A stretch of DNA of 64,000 bases. Source: Billgrantia endophytica (GTDB lineage: Bacteria; Pseudomonadota; Gammaproteobacteria; Pseudomonadales; Halomonadaceae). This document shows positions 8,308 through 16,767 of this stretch, in pieces. How positions within the stretch are numbered: position 1 is the first letter of the stretch; every line of letters starts with the position of its first letter. The position numbers were made by a program, and so were the translations under genes. Under the pieces are notes generated by a model. That model was not told the DNA's origin, ran no database searches, and worked only from the letters and a program-made list of their open reading frames with translations. Location of the stretch: contig NZ_PNRF01000031.1 in assembly GCF_002879615.1 (NCBI RefSeq), positions 1-64,000 on the forward strand, read 5' to 3'.

Positions 8308-9282
8308 GTGGAAACATACTCTTCTACCTATGCCAGCAGCCTCTTGACCACTAACAATCATTATAACGAGAAGGTGCTAGGGCGCGGTACCATGAGCGCC
8401 CACCATATAAATAATGGGAGCTATACTGGATTGCAGGCCGGTGACTCTCCTCTGCTAGTGAACTCATCCGGGGTAGGCGGCAGCCTTCCCCTGACGCGGA
8501 GTGACGAAAAAAGCGCCGTGGTCACGCTCTCCGCCATGGCGATGGAGATGTCAAAAATCCTCTTGAAGGAAAGCGCGGCAACCGTCTCTCCTGCCGAGTT
8601 CGACGCTTTTCTAGAAAAAATGCATGAACAGCTCCAGGAAACGGGCAAGGAAGCGGAGATATTGCTGGAGCGACCGGACAGCTTGGACAAAAACAGGCTT
8701 TCTATCGCAGAGCAGGCGGCCAATCACCTGCTGTCGAAATTTTATAATACCGACGAGCCGTTCCCCCAAGCATCCTCCGAAAACCCTTTCGCCGAACTGG
8801 ATAGGCACTCCCTCTCCAAAATCGCCTTTGATGACTCTGGAGACTTTACCTCAGCAGAGCGCTATTTGGCGTTTCTGCAGATGACGGAGAACGATACTCA
8901 CTTCAGAAACCAGATGTTTGAACTGCGCCGCGAGCTATATGCGACGGAAGGTGATAGTGGCTCGGTGGGTAACATGGCCAGGCAGACAGACGCCAAATTG
9001 ATCTCTGGCATGACGGAGGCGGAAAGAGCCTGGCGTGGTGTATCAGCTCCCGTAGAAAACAATCGATTTCCAGCTAATAATGAGGAGCTTCCGGAGTTAC
9101 CCGCCTATACGAATGGAGTGAAAGCGTCACTGGACAGCTTTTTCGTCGTGATGGGTGATGAAGAGGGGAGTGTGCTGCGCAGCATCGACATCAGAGCAGT
9201 GCTTGAAAACGAAGATGGCATGAACCTGCTAAAGATGGCGCTGCGTAGCCTTGAGCAGAAAGACGCGGAAGAGCGTGAGTAG
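8308..9282 (+). CDS. Hypothetical protein with NPF..L/DDSG motif, third large protein of the accessory run
   Basis: The 324-residue protein starts at GTG behind GGAG. It has a Ser/Thr/Asn-rich N terminus, a VTLSAMAMEMSKIL motif near residues 72-85, a helical acidic central part and the motif NPFAELDRHSLSKIAFDDSG near residues 159-178. The second gene of the run shares the NPF motif and the first shares the VTLS motif, so these proteins appear to be related. Just past its stop, another frame encodes a C-terminal motif found in the first protein, so this gene may be shortened by a frameshift. The function is unknown. Confidence 0.6.
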   Translation: METYSSTYASSLLTTNNHYNEKVLGRGTMSAHHINNGSYTGLQAGDSPLLVNSSGVGGSLPLTRSDEKSAVVTLSAMAMEMSKILLKESAATVSPAEFDAFLEKMHEQLQETGKEAEILLERPDSLDKNRLSIAEQAANHLLSKFYNTDEPFPQASSENPFAELDRHSLSKIAFDDSGDFTSAERYLAFLQMTENDTHFRNQMFELRRELYATEGDSGSVGNMARQTDAKLISGMTEAERAWRGVSAPVENNRFPANNEELPELPAYTNGVKASLDSFFVVMGDEEGSVLRSIDIRAVLENEDGMNLLKMALRSLEQKDAEERE

Positions 9283-9451
9283 GACAGTCGCTTCCGCGAA
9301 TGCGTGGGATGTTGTATGGGGGTTAAACGAACGCATCATGGAAGCCTTCTTCGGGGTGAGCCGTGAACAGGATAGCGAGCGCAACCCGTTCTCTCGCTTG
9401 CTGGAGATGAACTGGACCTTCAATGACAACGACAGCAACAAGAAGGGATGA
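9251..9451 (+). pseudogene. Frameshifted C-terminal segment of the same family
   Basis: The frame, shifted by one base against the preceding gene, encodes GLNERIMEAFFGVSREQ, then NPFSRLLEMNW and a Lys-Gly end. The first protein of the run ends with GLNERLLEGFFGKSEARN, LLSRLF and a similar Lys/Arg-Gly tail. The natural start is unclear. I read this as the displaced C terminus of a paralogue or of the preceding gene after a frameshift. Confidence 0.5.
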
Positions 9452-9467
9452 CGCCGAAAGGGATGGC

Positions 9468-9683
9468 ATGAGCCCCCCGAACGAAGCGGGGGAGCCGCTG
9501 CTTCGGCTTCATGGTGTGGGTCATGGCTATCGGATTGGGGGTGAGTTCCTGCCGGTCCTGCGGGAGGTCTCCCTGGAGATTCGCCGGGGCGAAGCGTGTG
9601 CGGTGGTGGGTGCTTCCGGTTCGGGCAAGAGCACCTTGTTGAATTTACTGGGTTGCTGGACCTGCCGGCACGAGTGCGTTTAG
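9468..9683 (+). pseudogene. Truncated ABC-transporter ATPase (LolD/MacB-like)
   Basis: The fragment encodes the start of an ABC ATPase: LLRLHGVGHGY, then LREVSLEIRRGEACAVVGAS and the Walker A sequence GASGSGKST followed by LLNLLG. Homology stops right after LLNLLG, before the Q-loop, signature and Walker B, so the protein cannot be functional. The subtype resembles LolD and MacB exporters. It overlaps the preceding frame and probably ended the same operon before the break, which lies within about 10 bases of 9655. Confidence 0.75.
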
Positions 9684-9965
9684 GCATCTTTCCAACGTGG
9701 GTTCGTCGGTCGGGAAGTAGCCGTTTTTTATGAAGTTTCTCGCCAAGCGAGGAAACATGAGAGCCATGGGCACCCCTGAAGGGAAGTGGGGGATGAAAAG
9801 CGGGCACACGCAGCGCGTATGCCCGATGGGAACGACGTCAGGCCACTCGGGCGCCTGCTCGCGTGCCATCGCCAGATAACTGAGCGGGCGCGAGTAGTAG
9901 TACGGATGTATCGACTCTTCCAGAGGCTTGTAGCCCCATTCGCCGCCGCTGACAAGACAGGCTTG
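9660..9965 (-). pseudogene. Fragment resembling an ICE-borne methyltransferase gene (DUF6094-like)
   Basis: On the minus strand an ATG at 9767 starts MALMFPRLARNFIKNGYFPT followed by DEPTLERCLNALVPAG. This matches my recollection of the N terminus of SAM-dependent methyltransferases (DUF6094) carried by integrative conjugative elements. The same frame is open upstream (EWGYKPLEESIHPYYYSRPL, then AMAREQAPEW and CPLFIPHFPSGVP), which also looks like real coding sequence. Both ends are cut: by the ABC fragment on one side and by the pilus operon on the other. The family name rests on memory of the motif only. Confidence 0.5.
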
Positions 9966-9966
9966 C

Positions 9967-11007
9967 TCAGAACTTGACGTCCACCTGCACGTTGTCGGTG
10001 TAAACCGCGGCTGGTGGCGTTGGCTGATCCGGCAGGATCACCCCGCGATAGTTGAAGATCTGCTCGGTCCTGCCGTCCAGCACACCGGGGTTGACCTCCG
10101 CTTCGTCGCTGGTGCGGCGCTCGCTGCCCTGATCGCCCCAGCGGTCGTTGCCACTGGTCGACTTGTACAGCTCGTAGGCCAGGTACTGGTTGCCGTTGCG
10201 CATGCGTCGCTGTGTGCCGTCTGGGTTGCTGCCCAGGCTCATGCCGACGGTGTAGCTGGCGTTCTTGCTGCAGCGCACCTGCACCGAGCCGATGGTCGGG
10301 GAGAAACCGCTCACCAGCGCGGCACTGCCGAAGTTGAGATCCGGAGTGACCATTTCGCACTGGTTGGTCACGATCAACCGCAGGGTCAGGGTAGCGACTT
10401 CTCCTTCCCCCCAGTTGAGGACGCCTGAACAACCGGTGAGACAGAGACCTCTCAGTCCCTTGCTGCGGTCCCAGCCGCCCCAGGCCAGGCATGACTTCGC
10501 GACCTGCGTGCCGGGACAGATCTGCCAGAACCACCGCAGTCTCACGGCGGCGGTGTAGGTGCCGGCCGGAATGCTGTCAAGCGTCGGTTCGGTTTGGAAG
10601 AATAACGGGACGTCGAGGGCGTCGGCGGTGCCGCCGATCCACTTGAACTGGGTCAGGTCCAGGTCCCGACCGATCACCAACGGTTGCCAGTCACCAAAGG
10701 TGTAGATGCTGTACCGGACACTGTCTCCCGTTGCCTGGTTGACCAGCCTGCCGCCAGCGTCGTCCTCCAGCCGTACGCGGATCCAGTCCTGACCGTAGAT
10801 CGCGAAGCCGTCGCGGTTGCAGTACAGGCCGCCTGGCGCGTCCACGTTGGTGTGGCGTGTCTCGATATCGAGCGAGCCATACTGGCCCAGGGATACCAGT
10901 TGGCCGGTGATTGGCCCACAGCGACTGCCAGCCCATGCGCTGGGTGTTTGCAGCACGCCGCCGAGCAGCGCCACTGCCAGCAGTATTCGAATCATCCGGG
11001 GTTTCAT
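9967..11007 (-). CDS. csuE: Csu-type pilus tip adhesin, SCPU domain protein
   Basis: The 346-residue last gene of the pilus operon has a signal peptide (cleavage near AWA-GS) and two spore coat U (SCPU) regions. The C-terminal one shows NQCEMVTPDLNFGSAALVSG and ends in the donor-strand-like VYTDNVQVDVKF. Two-domain subunits encoded after the usher act as tip adhesins in the Acinetobacter Csu pilus. Translation follows the usher gene by about 30 bases. Its 3' end abuts ICE-like debris. Confidence 0.82.
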   Translation of the reverse strand: MKPRMIRILLAVALLGGVLQTPSAWAGSRCGPITGQLVSLGQYGSLDIETRHTNVDAPGGLYCNRDGFAIYGQDWIRVRLEDDAGGRLVNQATGDSVRYSIYTFGDWQPLVIGRDLDLTQFKWIGGTADALDVPLFFQTEPTLDSIPAGTYTAAVRLRWFWQICPGTQVAKSCLAWGGWDRSKGLRGLCLTGCSGVLNWGEGEVATLTLRLIVTNQCEMVTPDLNFGSAALVSGFSPTIGSVQVRCSKNASYTVGMSLGSNPDGTQRRMRNGNQYLAYELYKSTSGNDRWGDQGSERRTSDEAEVNPGVLDGRTEQIFNYRGVILPDQPTPPAAVYTDNVQVDVKF

Positions 11008-11038
11008 GCATTACTCCTGCTGAGTCTGTCTGTCCGTC

Positions 11039-13411
11039 TTAGCGGCATTCCAGCGGACCGATCTGGGTAATTTCATCGGCCTGGGTCTCGAAATCGAAAG
11101 TCGCTTCGCAGGTGCCTCCCTCGGGCAACGCCACTTGCAGGCGGTTGTGTGGCTTCAAACGCTCCATGTAAACCAGGCCGCCCCAACCGATGTAGTCGCT
11201 CTGGCCGTTGTCGCCCTGGACTGCGGAACCAACTGGCAGGGGGGTGCCCTGGGCATCGTGCAGGACGATGCTGGCAGCAGCCACCCGGCTGACCGGGAAG
11301 CGCAGCAGGTAGCCACTGCCGGCCTTGACGGCGACACGCTGTTCAACCTTGGGTGTGTCGAAGCTGGAAGGCAGGCCGAGGGGGTCGATCTCGTACTTGG
11401 CGTTGTAGTAGGAGGTGCTCCAGGGCACCAGCAGGTGGCCGTCACTGTCGGTGGAGCCGACCAGGCGGTTCTCGTAGCGCACCGGAATGTCCTCCTGGCC
11501 GTCGGTGCTGACCAGCACGAAAGAGTCTCCGACCCGGTTGGCGGCGTGGACCGAAGCATTCATCAGCACCAGCGAGCCGCTGACGTCGACCCAACGGTTG
11601 TAGTTCCGGCTGCTGCCATAAACGCCGCCCTGGACCTGTAAACGGTCGCCACGCCAGGTCAGGCTCGCCTGGCGATAGGCATCGGCGCTGTCGCTGTCGG
11701 TATAGGCCAGGTCCCAGCCAAAGCCTCCCTCGCTGGGCACCGAACGGCGATAGTCGATACGCCGGGTTTCGAGTTTGTCGGCGCTGCGCTCGAAGCTGGT
11801 GCTGACCGAACTGCGCCCGCCGAAGGGAATCATCAGTTGCATGCCGAAGGCCCAATCGTCTCCGCCAATCTCGCGGTTGGCGGAGAGCAGCAGGTTGCTG
11901 TCGGCCCACAATGACTTGCTCCAGCTCAGGTTGAGCAGGCGTGTACGGCTGTTGTCATGTGCCTTGATGTCGAAGTAGCCGACGCCGAAGCTGCCCAGTT
12001 GAGCCGGCGATACGCTGGCATTCACCTGAGTGCTGCGGCGGCTGAACCGGTAGTTGTTGTCGTGGCTGGACAGGTCGCCATAGTCACTGCTGCGCCGGGT
12101 ATGCTGGACTCCGACGTTGAAACGGCTCCGGGTGTATTGATAGCCGGCGGCGACCTGATTGCCCTCCTCGCCATGCTGGCGGCTGCCGCTGTAGGCGGCA
12201 TTGAGTGTACCCAGATTGCCCAGACGGAACACCCCGCCCAGGCCTCCCAGGGCGAAGCTGCTGGCAGCCTCGGCGTGGCTCTCCAGGGTGAAATAGTCGT
12301 TTACGCCGTAACGGTACGAACCGTTGGCGACGCCGGTGCCATAGGAAAAATTCTTGAGGCCATAGTCGCGTCGCAGGACACCGGTGGCGAACGAGAAATC
12401 CGACAGCCCGGGGCGCAGCAGCGAGCTGGAAATGTAGAACGGCATGGTGGTGGTGACCTGCCGTCCCAGGGCGTCGGTGGTCACCACCACAGCCTCGCCG
12501 GCACCGGTGATGAAGGGCACGTTGGTGATGCTGAACGGCCCCGGATTTACATTTTCCGAGCTGTTCTTGTAACCGTCGATGAACAGGTCCACCGTGGTCG
12601 GTACTGCGGCCTCCCCCGAGAACTGTGGCAACGGGTAGGTGATGACGTCCGGACGCAGCGAGAAGTCGCGCGAAATCTGCACACCGGCCATGCGCACCGG
12701 AGTGTTCCAGGCCAGGGGGTTGTTGATGAAGTCGCCCAGCTCGTAGGTCAGGATGCGGTTCTCGTCGGAATGGCGCCAGTAGGTGTCGTGGCGCAGGTAG
12801 CGCCGGCCGAGCGGACTATTGTTGGAATAGGGGTGCTGGTAGGTACCGGTATTGCTCAGCACGCCGTAGCTGCCGAACAGGCGCAGTTCGTTCCACACCG
12901 AGGTGTAGCTCAAACCATGGTCCGGAGCGTTGCTATAGGCCTGATAGTTGAGCAGCGCGCCAAAGCTGCTCTGCGCCGGGGTGCGCTCGAATACCTGGCT
13001 GCGGCCCAGTTGCTGCTCCGGCAGCCAGTGCGGCGGCACGTCAAGCAACAGGCGCAGCCTGCTGCCGTCGTACTCGGCGCGCATGTCGGCGACGGCGTCG
13101 ACCTGCACCTTGCCACGGCTATCGGCGGGCAACTGCAAGCCAACCTTGCTCAGGTCCGTGGCTGCGACGAAATAATGGCCATCCTGCATCTGCACCGGCA
13201 CTACCTGACCGCTGGAGCGCTGGTTTACAACCAGTTCAAGGAACAGCGTGGCATTTGCTGTTGCTGGTATTTCACCGAGCCGCGGTGGTGGTGGCAGCGG
13301 GGCGGCCCGAGCGTCCAGGGTGGGCAGTGCCAGTGCCAGCAGCGCCAAGGGGGCAAGGCTACGCGGCTTGCGGATGACTGACGGGCGGTGACAGATCGGC
13401 TGTTTTTCCAT
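11039..13411 (-). CDS. csuD: Fimbrial outer-membrane usher (CsuD/FimD family)
   Basis: The 790-residue usher has a signal peptide ending near ARA-AP. It then has an N-terminal periplasmic domain (to about 125), a long beta-barrel interrupted by a plug domain (GYKNSSENVNPGPFSITNVP, then TTDALGRQ) and C-terminal domains ending near TQIGPLECR. It secretes and assembles the pilus subunits handed over by the chaperone. The length is typical of the gamma-3 (archaic) branch. I chose the ATG at 13411; a TTG three codons earlier is possible. It lies 22 bases after the chaperone stop. Confidence 0.9.
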   Translation of the reverse strand: MEKQPICHRPSVIRKPRSLAPLALLALALPTLDARAAPLPPPPRLGEIPATANATLFLELVVNQRSSGQVVPVQMQDGHYFVAATDLSKVGLQLPADSRGKVQVDAVADMRAEYDGSRLRLLLDVPPHWLPEQQLGRSQVFERTPAQSSFGALLNYQAYSNAPDHGLSYTSVWNELRLFGSYGVLSNTGTYQHPYSNNSPLGRRYLRHDTYWRHSDENRILTYELGDFINNPLAWNTPVRMAGVQISRDFSLRPDVITYPLPQFSGEAAVPTTVDLFIDGYKNSSENVNPGPFSITNVPFITGAGEAVVVTTDALGRQVTTTMPFYISSSLLRPGLSDFSFATGVLRRDYGLKNFSYGTGVANGSYRYGVNDYFTLESHAEAASSFALGGLGGVFRLGNLGTLNAAYSGSRQHGEEGNQVAAGYQYTRSRFNVGVQHTRRSSDYGDLSSHDNNYRFSRRSTQVNASVSPAQLGSFGVGYFDIKAHDNSRTRLLNLSWSKSLWADSNLLLSANREIGGDDWAFGMQLMIPFGGRSSVSTSFERSADKLETRRIDYRRSVPSEGGFGWDLAYTDSDSADAYRQASLTWRGDRLQVQGGVYGSSRNYNRWVDVSGSLVLMNASVHAANRVGDSFVLVSTDGQEDIPVRYENRLVGSTDSDGHLLVPWSTSYYNAKYEIDPLGLPSSFDTPKVEQRVAVKAGSGYLLRFPVSRVAAASIVLHDAQGTPLPVGSAVQGDNGQSDYIGWGGLVYMERLKPHNRLQVALPEGGTCEATFDFETQADEITQIGPLECR

Positions 13412-13433
13412 AGCGGGCAATCGCCGTAGCGCC

Positions 13434-14222
13434 TCAAGGCAACTGCTGGATGGCTTGTGGCGAACCGGCGCCGTTGACGGTCGCGTGAAGGCTGGCGCCG
13501 GCAGCGACTCTGCCCGGCAGTGGCCAGCGGTAGCTGCTATGTGCCAGCACGTAGCCGAGCAGGCCGTCGGATACGCTGAGCGCCTGGCCGCCCTGGTCGA
13601 ACGCCACCTGAGTCAAACGCGCCCGCACCGGACCATCGTTGCGGATCACCAGGTAGGCCTCGCCACCGTCACGCTCGATGTTCCAGCTCAACCGTGGCTC
13701 GCCGGCGGCTGTCTTGCGCTTTTTGGTCGGGTCGGGCTTGAGCCAGAGATTCTCGCCGTAGAGAAACAGCGGTACGGAGTAGCGCATCTGGAAACGGATC
13801 GCCTGGCTGAGGCCGTCCCCACTGTCGGCCTGGCTTTCTGCAGTGGGGATTTCGTCGACCACGATCCGGTATGCCTGCTCGGTGCCCGGTGGCACGTCTG
13901 CAAGGCGGGTAAGACGCAGCAATTGCTTGGCACCCGGCTCGATGCGGATCATCGGCGGGCTGCCGATCACGTCACGCTGCTCGGTGTAATGTTCTTCCTT
14001 GCCGTCCTGGCTCCAGGCGAAAATCCTCAGTTGCAGCAGCACCTGGCTGTCGCCACGGTTTTCCAGCCACAGCGCACTGGCGCGTTGGTCGCTTTCCAGG
14101 ACCGGGTCGATCGGCCAGATCAGTATCGAACTGGCGGCTAGCGCGGCTCCGGGCAGCCACAGCGCGGCGGTGAGCAATGCCGCAGCGAGGCTGCGAACGA
14201 AAGATGAGAGGGCAATGGGCAT
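13434..14222 (-). CDS. csuC: Periplasmic pilus assembly chaperone (CsuC type)
   Basis: The 262-residue chaperone has a signal peptide (AALWLPGAALA-ASS), then an immunoglobulin-like domain with the G1/F1 region, RIEPGAKQLLRLTRLADVPP, and QMRYSVPLFLYGENLW, followed by a second domain. It caps SCPU subunits in the periplasm and delivers them to the usher. GAGGAG precedes the chosen ATG by about five bases. An upstream in-frame ATG at 14243 has no such signal. Confidence 0.88.
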   Translation of the reverse strand: MPIALSSFVRSLAAALLTAALWLPGAALAASSILIWPIDPVLESDQRASALWLENRGDSQVLLQLRIFAWSQDGKEEHYTEQRDVIGSPPMIRIEPGAKQLLRLTRLADVPPGTEQAYRIVVDEIPTAESQADSGDGLSQAIRFQMRYSVPLFLYGENLWLKPDPTKKRKTAAGEPRLSWNIERDGGEAYLVIRNDGPVRARLTQVAFDQGGQALSVSDGLLGYVLAHSSYRWPLPGRVAAGASLHATVNGAGSPQAIQQLP

Positions 14223-14236
14223 GGGGGCTCCTCGGA

Positions 14237-14770
14237 TCACCATGACAAGGTCACGGTCAAGACATCCTGATAGGTACCGGGCGGGCTCAGGCCGGGCAGT
14301 TGCAGGGCCGCATAGATCGGCAGGCGAATATCGTTGGGGTTGTCGTAGACAACCGCGACGCTCTGGTTGACGGGGACCGCCTGGCTCAGGCCGGCATCGC
14401 GATACAACTGGTAAGGAATACGATGGCTGCCACTGTCGAGATTGCGCTCGCCATTGGCGAAATGGCTTCCGCCGTCCAGGCTCATGGACAACGCCACGCC
14501 AGGCGTGCAGGAAAGTGTGACGGCGGCGTTGGCAGCGAAGCCGGTAACCAGGCTGTCGGTGGCGATGGCCGGGTGCCGGCCGAAATCCAGGGTTCCCAGC
14601 TTGCCGGCCTCCGGGCTTATCACACCGTTGATCTGGCAACCCGGAGTGATACTGGCCCATACCCGCAGGATGGAGGTTTCAGCCGCATGGGCCGACACCA
14701 CGACACAAGCGCACAGCGCCGCACAAAGCCGCCGAATCGTACAAGCGTCTGGACGGTAGCGAAGGTACAT
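14237..14770 (-). CDS. csuB: SCPU domain pilus subunit (CsuB position)
   Basis: The 177-residue protein has a signal peptide (CACVVVSAHAAETS) and one SCPU domain. Typical motifs are CQINGV, GTLDFGRHPAIA, VTLSCTPGVALSMSLDGG and YQDVLTVTLSW at the C terminus. GGAG lies eight bases before the ATG. It is a minor pilin between the CsuA-like subunit and the chaperone. Confidence 0.85.
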   Translation of the reverse strand: MYLRYRPDACTIRRLCAALCACVVVSAHAAETSILRVWASITPGCQINGVISPEAGKLGTLDFGRHPAIATDSLVTGFAANAAVTLSCTPGVALSMSLDGGSHFANGERNLDSGSHRIPYQLYRDAGLSQAVPVNQSVAVVYDNPNDIRLPIYAALQLPGLSPPGTYQDVLTVTLSW

Positions 14771-14798
14771 GGCGGTGACTCCAGCAATAGTGACCAAG

Positions 14799-15350
14799 TC
14801 AGAACTCCAGTTGCAGGGTAAGAACGTCGGTATAGATGCCGGTCGAGATACCCGGCGCGCCAAAGGCGCGTGCATAGAGTTCGATCTGCTGGTTGCTGCC
14901 ATTACCGACGATGGATATCGCCGTGTTGTTGGGCAGCACCTGGGTACGCGCACGGTCGAGGTAAAGGTCATAGGGGATGTACTGCGAGCCCGTCTGCGCA
15001 TTCACCAGGGCATGCTGCGCGGGGTTGCCATGGGCATCGTTGGTGCCGCCCAGTACTTTCAGCGACACGCTGGTACCGGTCGAGCAGCGCAACATGATGC
15101 CCTCGCCGGCGCTGCCGACCAGAACCGCGTCCTGGCGCCTGAACTGCGTACTGGCCTGGCCGAAATCGAGGGTGCCAAAGTCGATGTCCGCATCGCTGCC
15201 TGCGATGCTGTCGTTCACCGCACAACTGTCCATCAACACCAGGGTGGTATCGATGAAGCCTGTGGTGGTGCCGGCCTGGCCCGGTGCCGCGGCGAACGCC
15301 AGGGCGAGCGCGGCCACACCACCGGATAGCAGTGAAGCAAGAGATTTCAT
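14799..15350 (-). CDS. csuA: SCPU domain pilus subunit (CsuA position)
   Basis: The 183-residue protein has a signal peptide (LAFAAAPGQA-GT) and one SCPU domain. Motifs include CAVNDS, DIDFGTLDFGQ, IMLRCSTGTSVSLKVLGG and IYTDVLTLQLEF at the end. In Csu operons this position holds a minor subunit. It shares the donor-strand-type C terminus with its neighbours. Confidence 0.85.
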   Translation of the reverse strand: MKSLASLLSGGVAALALAFAAAPGQAGTTTGFIDTTLVLMDSCAVNDSIAGSDADIDFGTLDFGQASTQFRRQDAVLVGSAGEGIMLRCSTGTSVSLKVLGGTNDAHGNPAQHALVNAQTGSQYIPYDLYLDRARTQVLPNNTAISIVGNGSNQQIELYARAFGAPGISTGIYTDVLTLQLEF

Positions 15351-15417
15351 AGCGAAGACTCAAGCGTTGCCGCGGCGCAATCGCTTCGGACGAGAGCGCT
15401 GCGGCAGCGTTGCTGGA

Positions 15418-15948
15418 TTAGAATTCCACGGTCACGGTCAGGGTGTCGGTGTAGAGACCGGCGTCCTTGGCGGTGGCGTTGGGCAGGATGGAGCCATAGA
15501 CCGGCACGGCGATGGGGTCGCCCGAGCTGACGGTGTAGCTCACCGGTGTGTTGGCAACAAACTCCTGAGTCCGGCCAGCATCCTGGTACAGCTCGTAGTC
15601 AACCGTGTTGGAGTCTGGGCCGCTGAGCGCACGATCACCGTTCAGGCCGCCGTCGATGCTGACGCTGAACGAACCAACACCAGAATCGCAGGTGACTTCC
15701 AGGGCGCCACCACCACCGGTGGCCAGTTCTGCGGTAAGCACGTTGCTCCAGATCGGGCCGGACCGGCCGAAGTCCAGCTCGCCGAAATCGTTGGCGCTAC
15801 CCGATACCGAGCCGTTCACTTCGCAGCCACTGTCGATATTCAGTGTGGCCTGGACTTGACCGGAGACCGCGGCATGGCTTTGGCTCAGCGGCAGCAGGCA
15901 GGCAATACTCGCAGCGGCGAGAGAGAGATAGGTCTTGTGCAATGTCAT
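15418..15948 (-). CDS. SCPU domain pilus subunit, probable major pilin (CsuA/B type)
   Basis: The 176-residue protein has a signal peptide (PLSQSHA-AV), the paired-cysteine motif SGCEVNGSVSG, NDFGELDFGRSG, LEVTCDSGVGSFSVSIDGG and ends GLYTDTLTVTVEF. Its low-charge, Gly/Ser/Thr-rich mature sequence suggests the main rod subunit. Spacing to the next gene is 67 bases, larger than elsewhere in the operon, so partial transcript attenuation is possible. Confidence 0.83.
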   Translation of the reverse strand: MTLHKTYLSLAAASIACLLPLSQSHAAVSGQVQATLNIDSGCEVNGSVSGSANDFGELDFGRSGPIWSNVLTAELATGGGGALEVTCDSGVGSFSVSIDGGLNGDRALSGPDSNTVDYELYQDAGRTQEFVANTPVSYTVSSGDPIAVPVYGSILPNATAKDAGLYTDTLTVTVEF

Positions 15949-16008
15949 CTTCAGATCCTTGTGGGTTGAAACGAGAGGCGCAGGCTGGCCTTCCAGCCTT
16001 GCTGCGGA

Positions 16009-16602
16009 CTACCAGGTCAGTGTCATGCGCAGAGTGTCCTGGTAGCGACCTGCCTTGGGGACAGATGCCTGGGGCACAACGCTGGCGTACAGGGACAATT
16101 CGGTTTGTCCCGTGCCGGCGCGTCGGGATATCGGCGCTGTATCCAGTGGCTGCCGGCGTGCGGCGTCGATGAACAAACGATAGGGAATGACGGTGTCATC
16201 GGCCGTCAGCCGCAGGTAACGCTTGTCGCCACTGCCCGCGTTCTGTCCCCCGTCCACCTGCAGTTGATATTCGACCTCGGGGTTGCATTCCAGGCTGGCC
16301 AGCGGCAGGGATGGGGTGTCATCATTGACGAGCTGTGCGGAAAGAGGGCCCCCAGCCGGATCAAGGCGCGGATAACGGCCAAAATCGAGCCGGGCCGGCC
16401 GCAGCATGTCACCCCGTTCAGCAACGCTGCTAAGCAGGCAGCCACGATCTATGTCAAGGCTGACCTGCACGATGCCCTGCATGCTGTACCCGACTGCTGC
16501 GGGCTCGACTGCCTGAGCCGAGGGTGCCGCGGCCAAGGCGAGCAGGGCCAGAGAGCGCCATTTGCAGGGAGACAGGAGAATTCGAGTTCCAACGAAAATC
16601 AT
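16009..16602 (-). CDS. SCPU domain pilus subunit, first gene of the operon
   Basis: The 197-residue protein has a signal peptide (LALLALAAAPSAQA) and one SCPU domain (RGCLLSS, ARLDFGRYPRLD, SLECNPEVEYQLQVDGGQNA, YQDTLRMTLTW). It is an extra subunit compared with the six-gene Acinetobacter csu operon and is the first gene after the promoter region. It could be an alternative or minor pilin. Confidence 0.8.
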   Translation of the reverse strand: MIFVGTRILLSPCKWRSLALLALAAAPSAQAVEPAAVGYSMQGIVQVSLDIDRGCLLSSVAERGDMLRPARLDFGRYPRLDPAGGPLSAQLVNDDTPSLPLASLECNPEVEYQLQVDGGQNAGSGDKRYLRLTADDTVIPYRLFIDAARRQPLDTAPISRRAGTGQTELSLYASVVPQASVPKAGRYQDTLRMTLTW

Positions 16603-16767
16603 GGGAAGACCAAGTTCAGTGTCTGTTTGTCTTCATTTTCGAGGAGGGCCGCCGCCTCCGTCTTGTAGAAGCGGCCGGTATTTTTAGAAAAGGACTTTTG
16701 TGTGTGCCAGCGGTTTTGATAACCGGGGTCAGGCACGGCGCTGGGTCAAGCTTTCATCAGTGAAGCG

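Noticed and set aside
9640..9690. A one-base frameshift that would restore LLGLLDLPARV in the ABC ATPase
   Set aside because: The same bases encode NALVPAG in the minus-strand methyltransferase-like fragment, so the apparent continuation is probably chance past the junction.
11957..13381. A 474-residue open frame opposite the usher gene
   Set aside because: It is the antisense shadow of a high-GC gene. It has no ribosome-binding site or motif, while the usher on the minus strand is clear.
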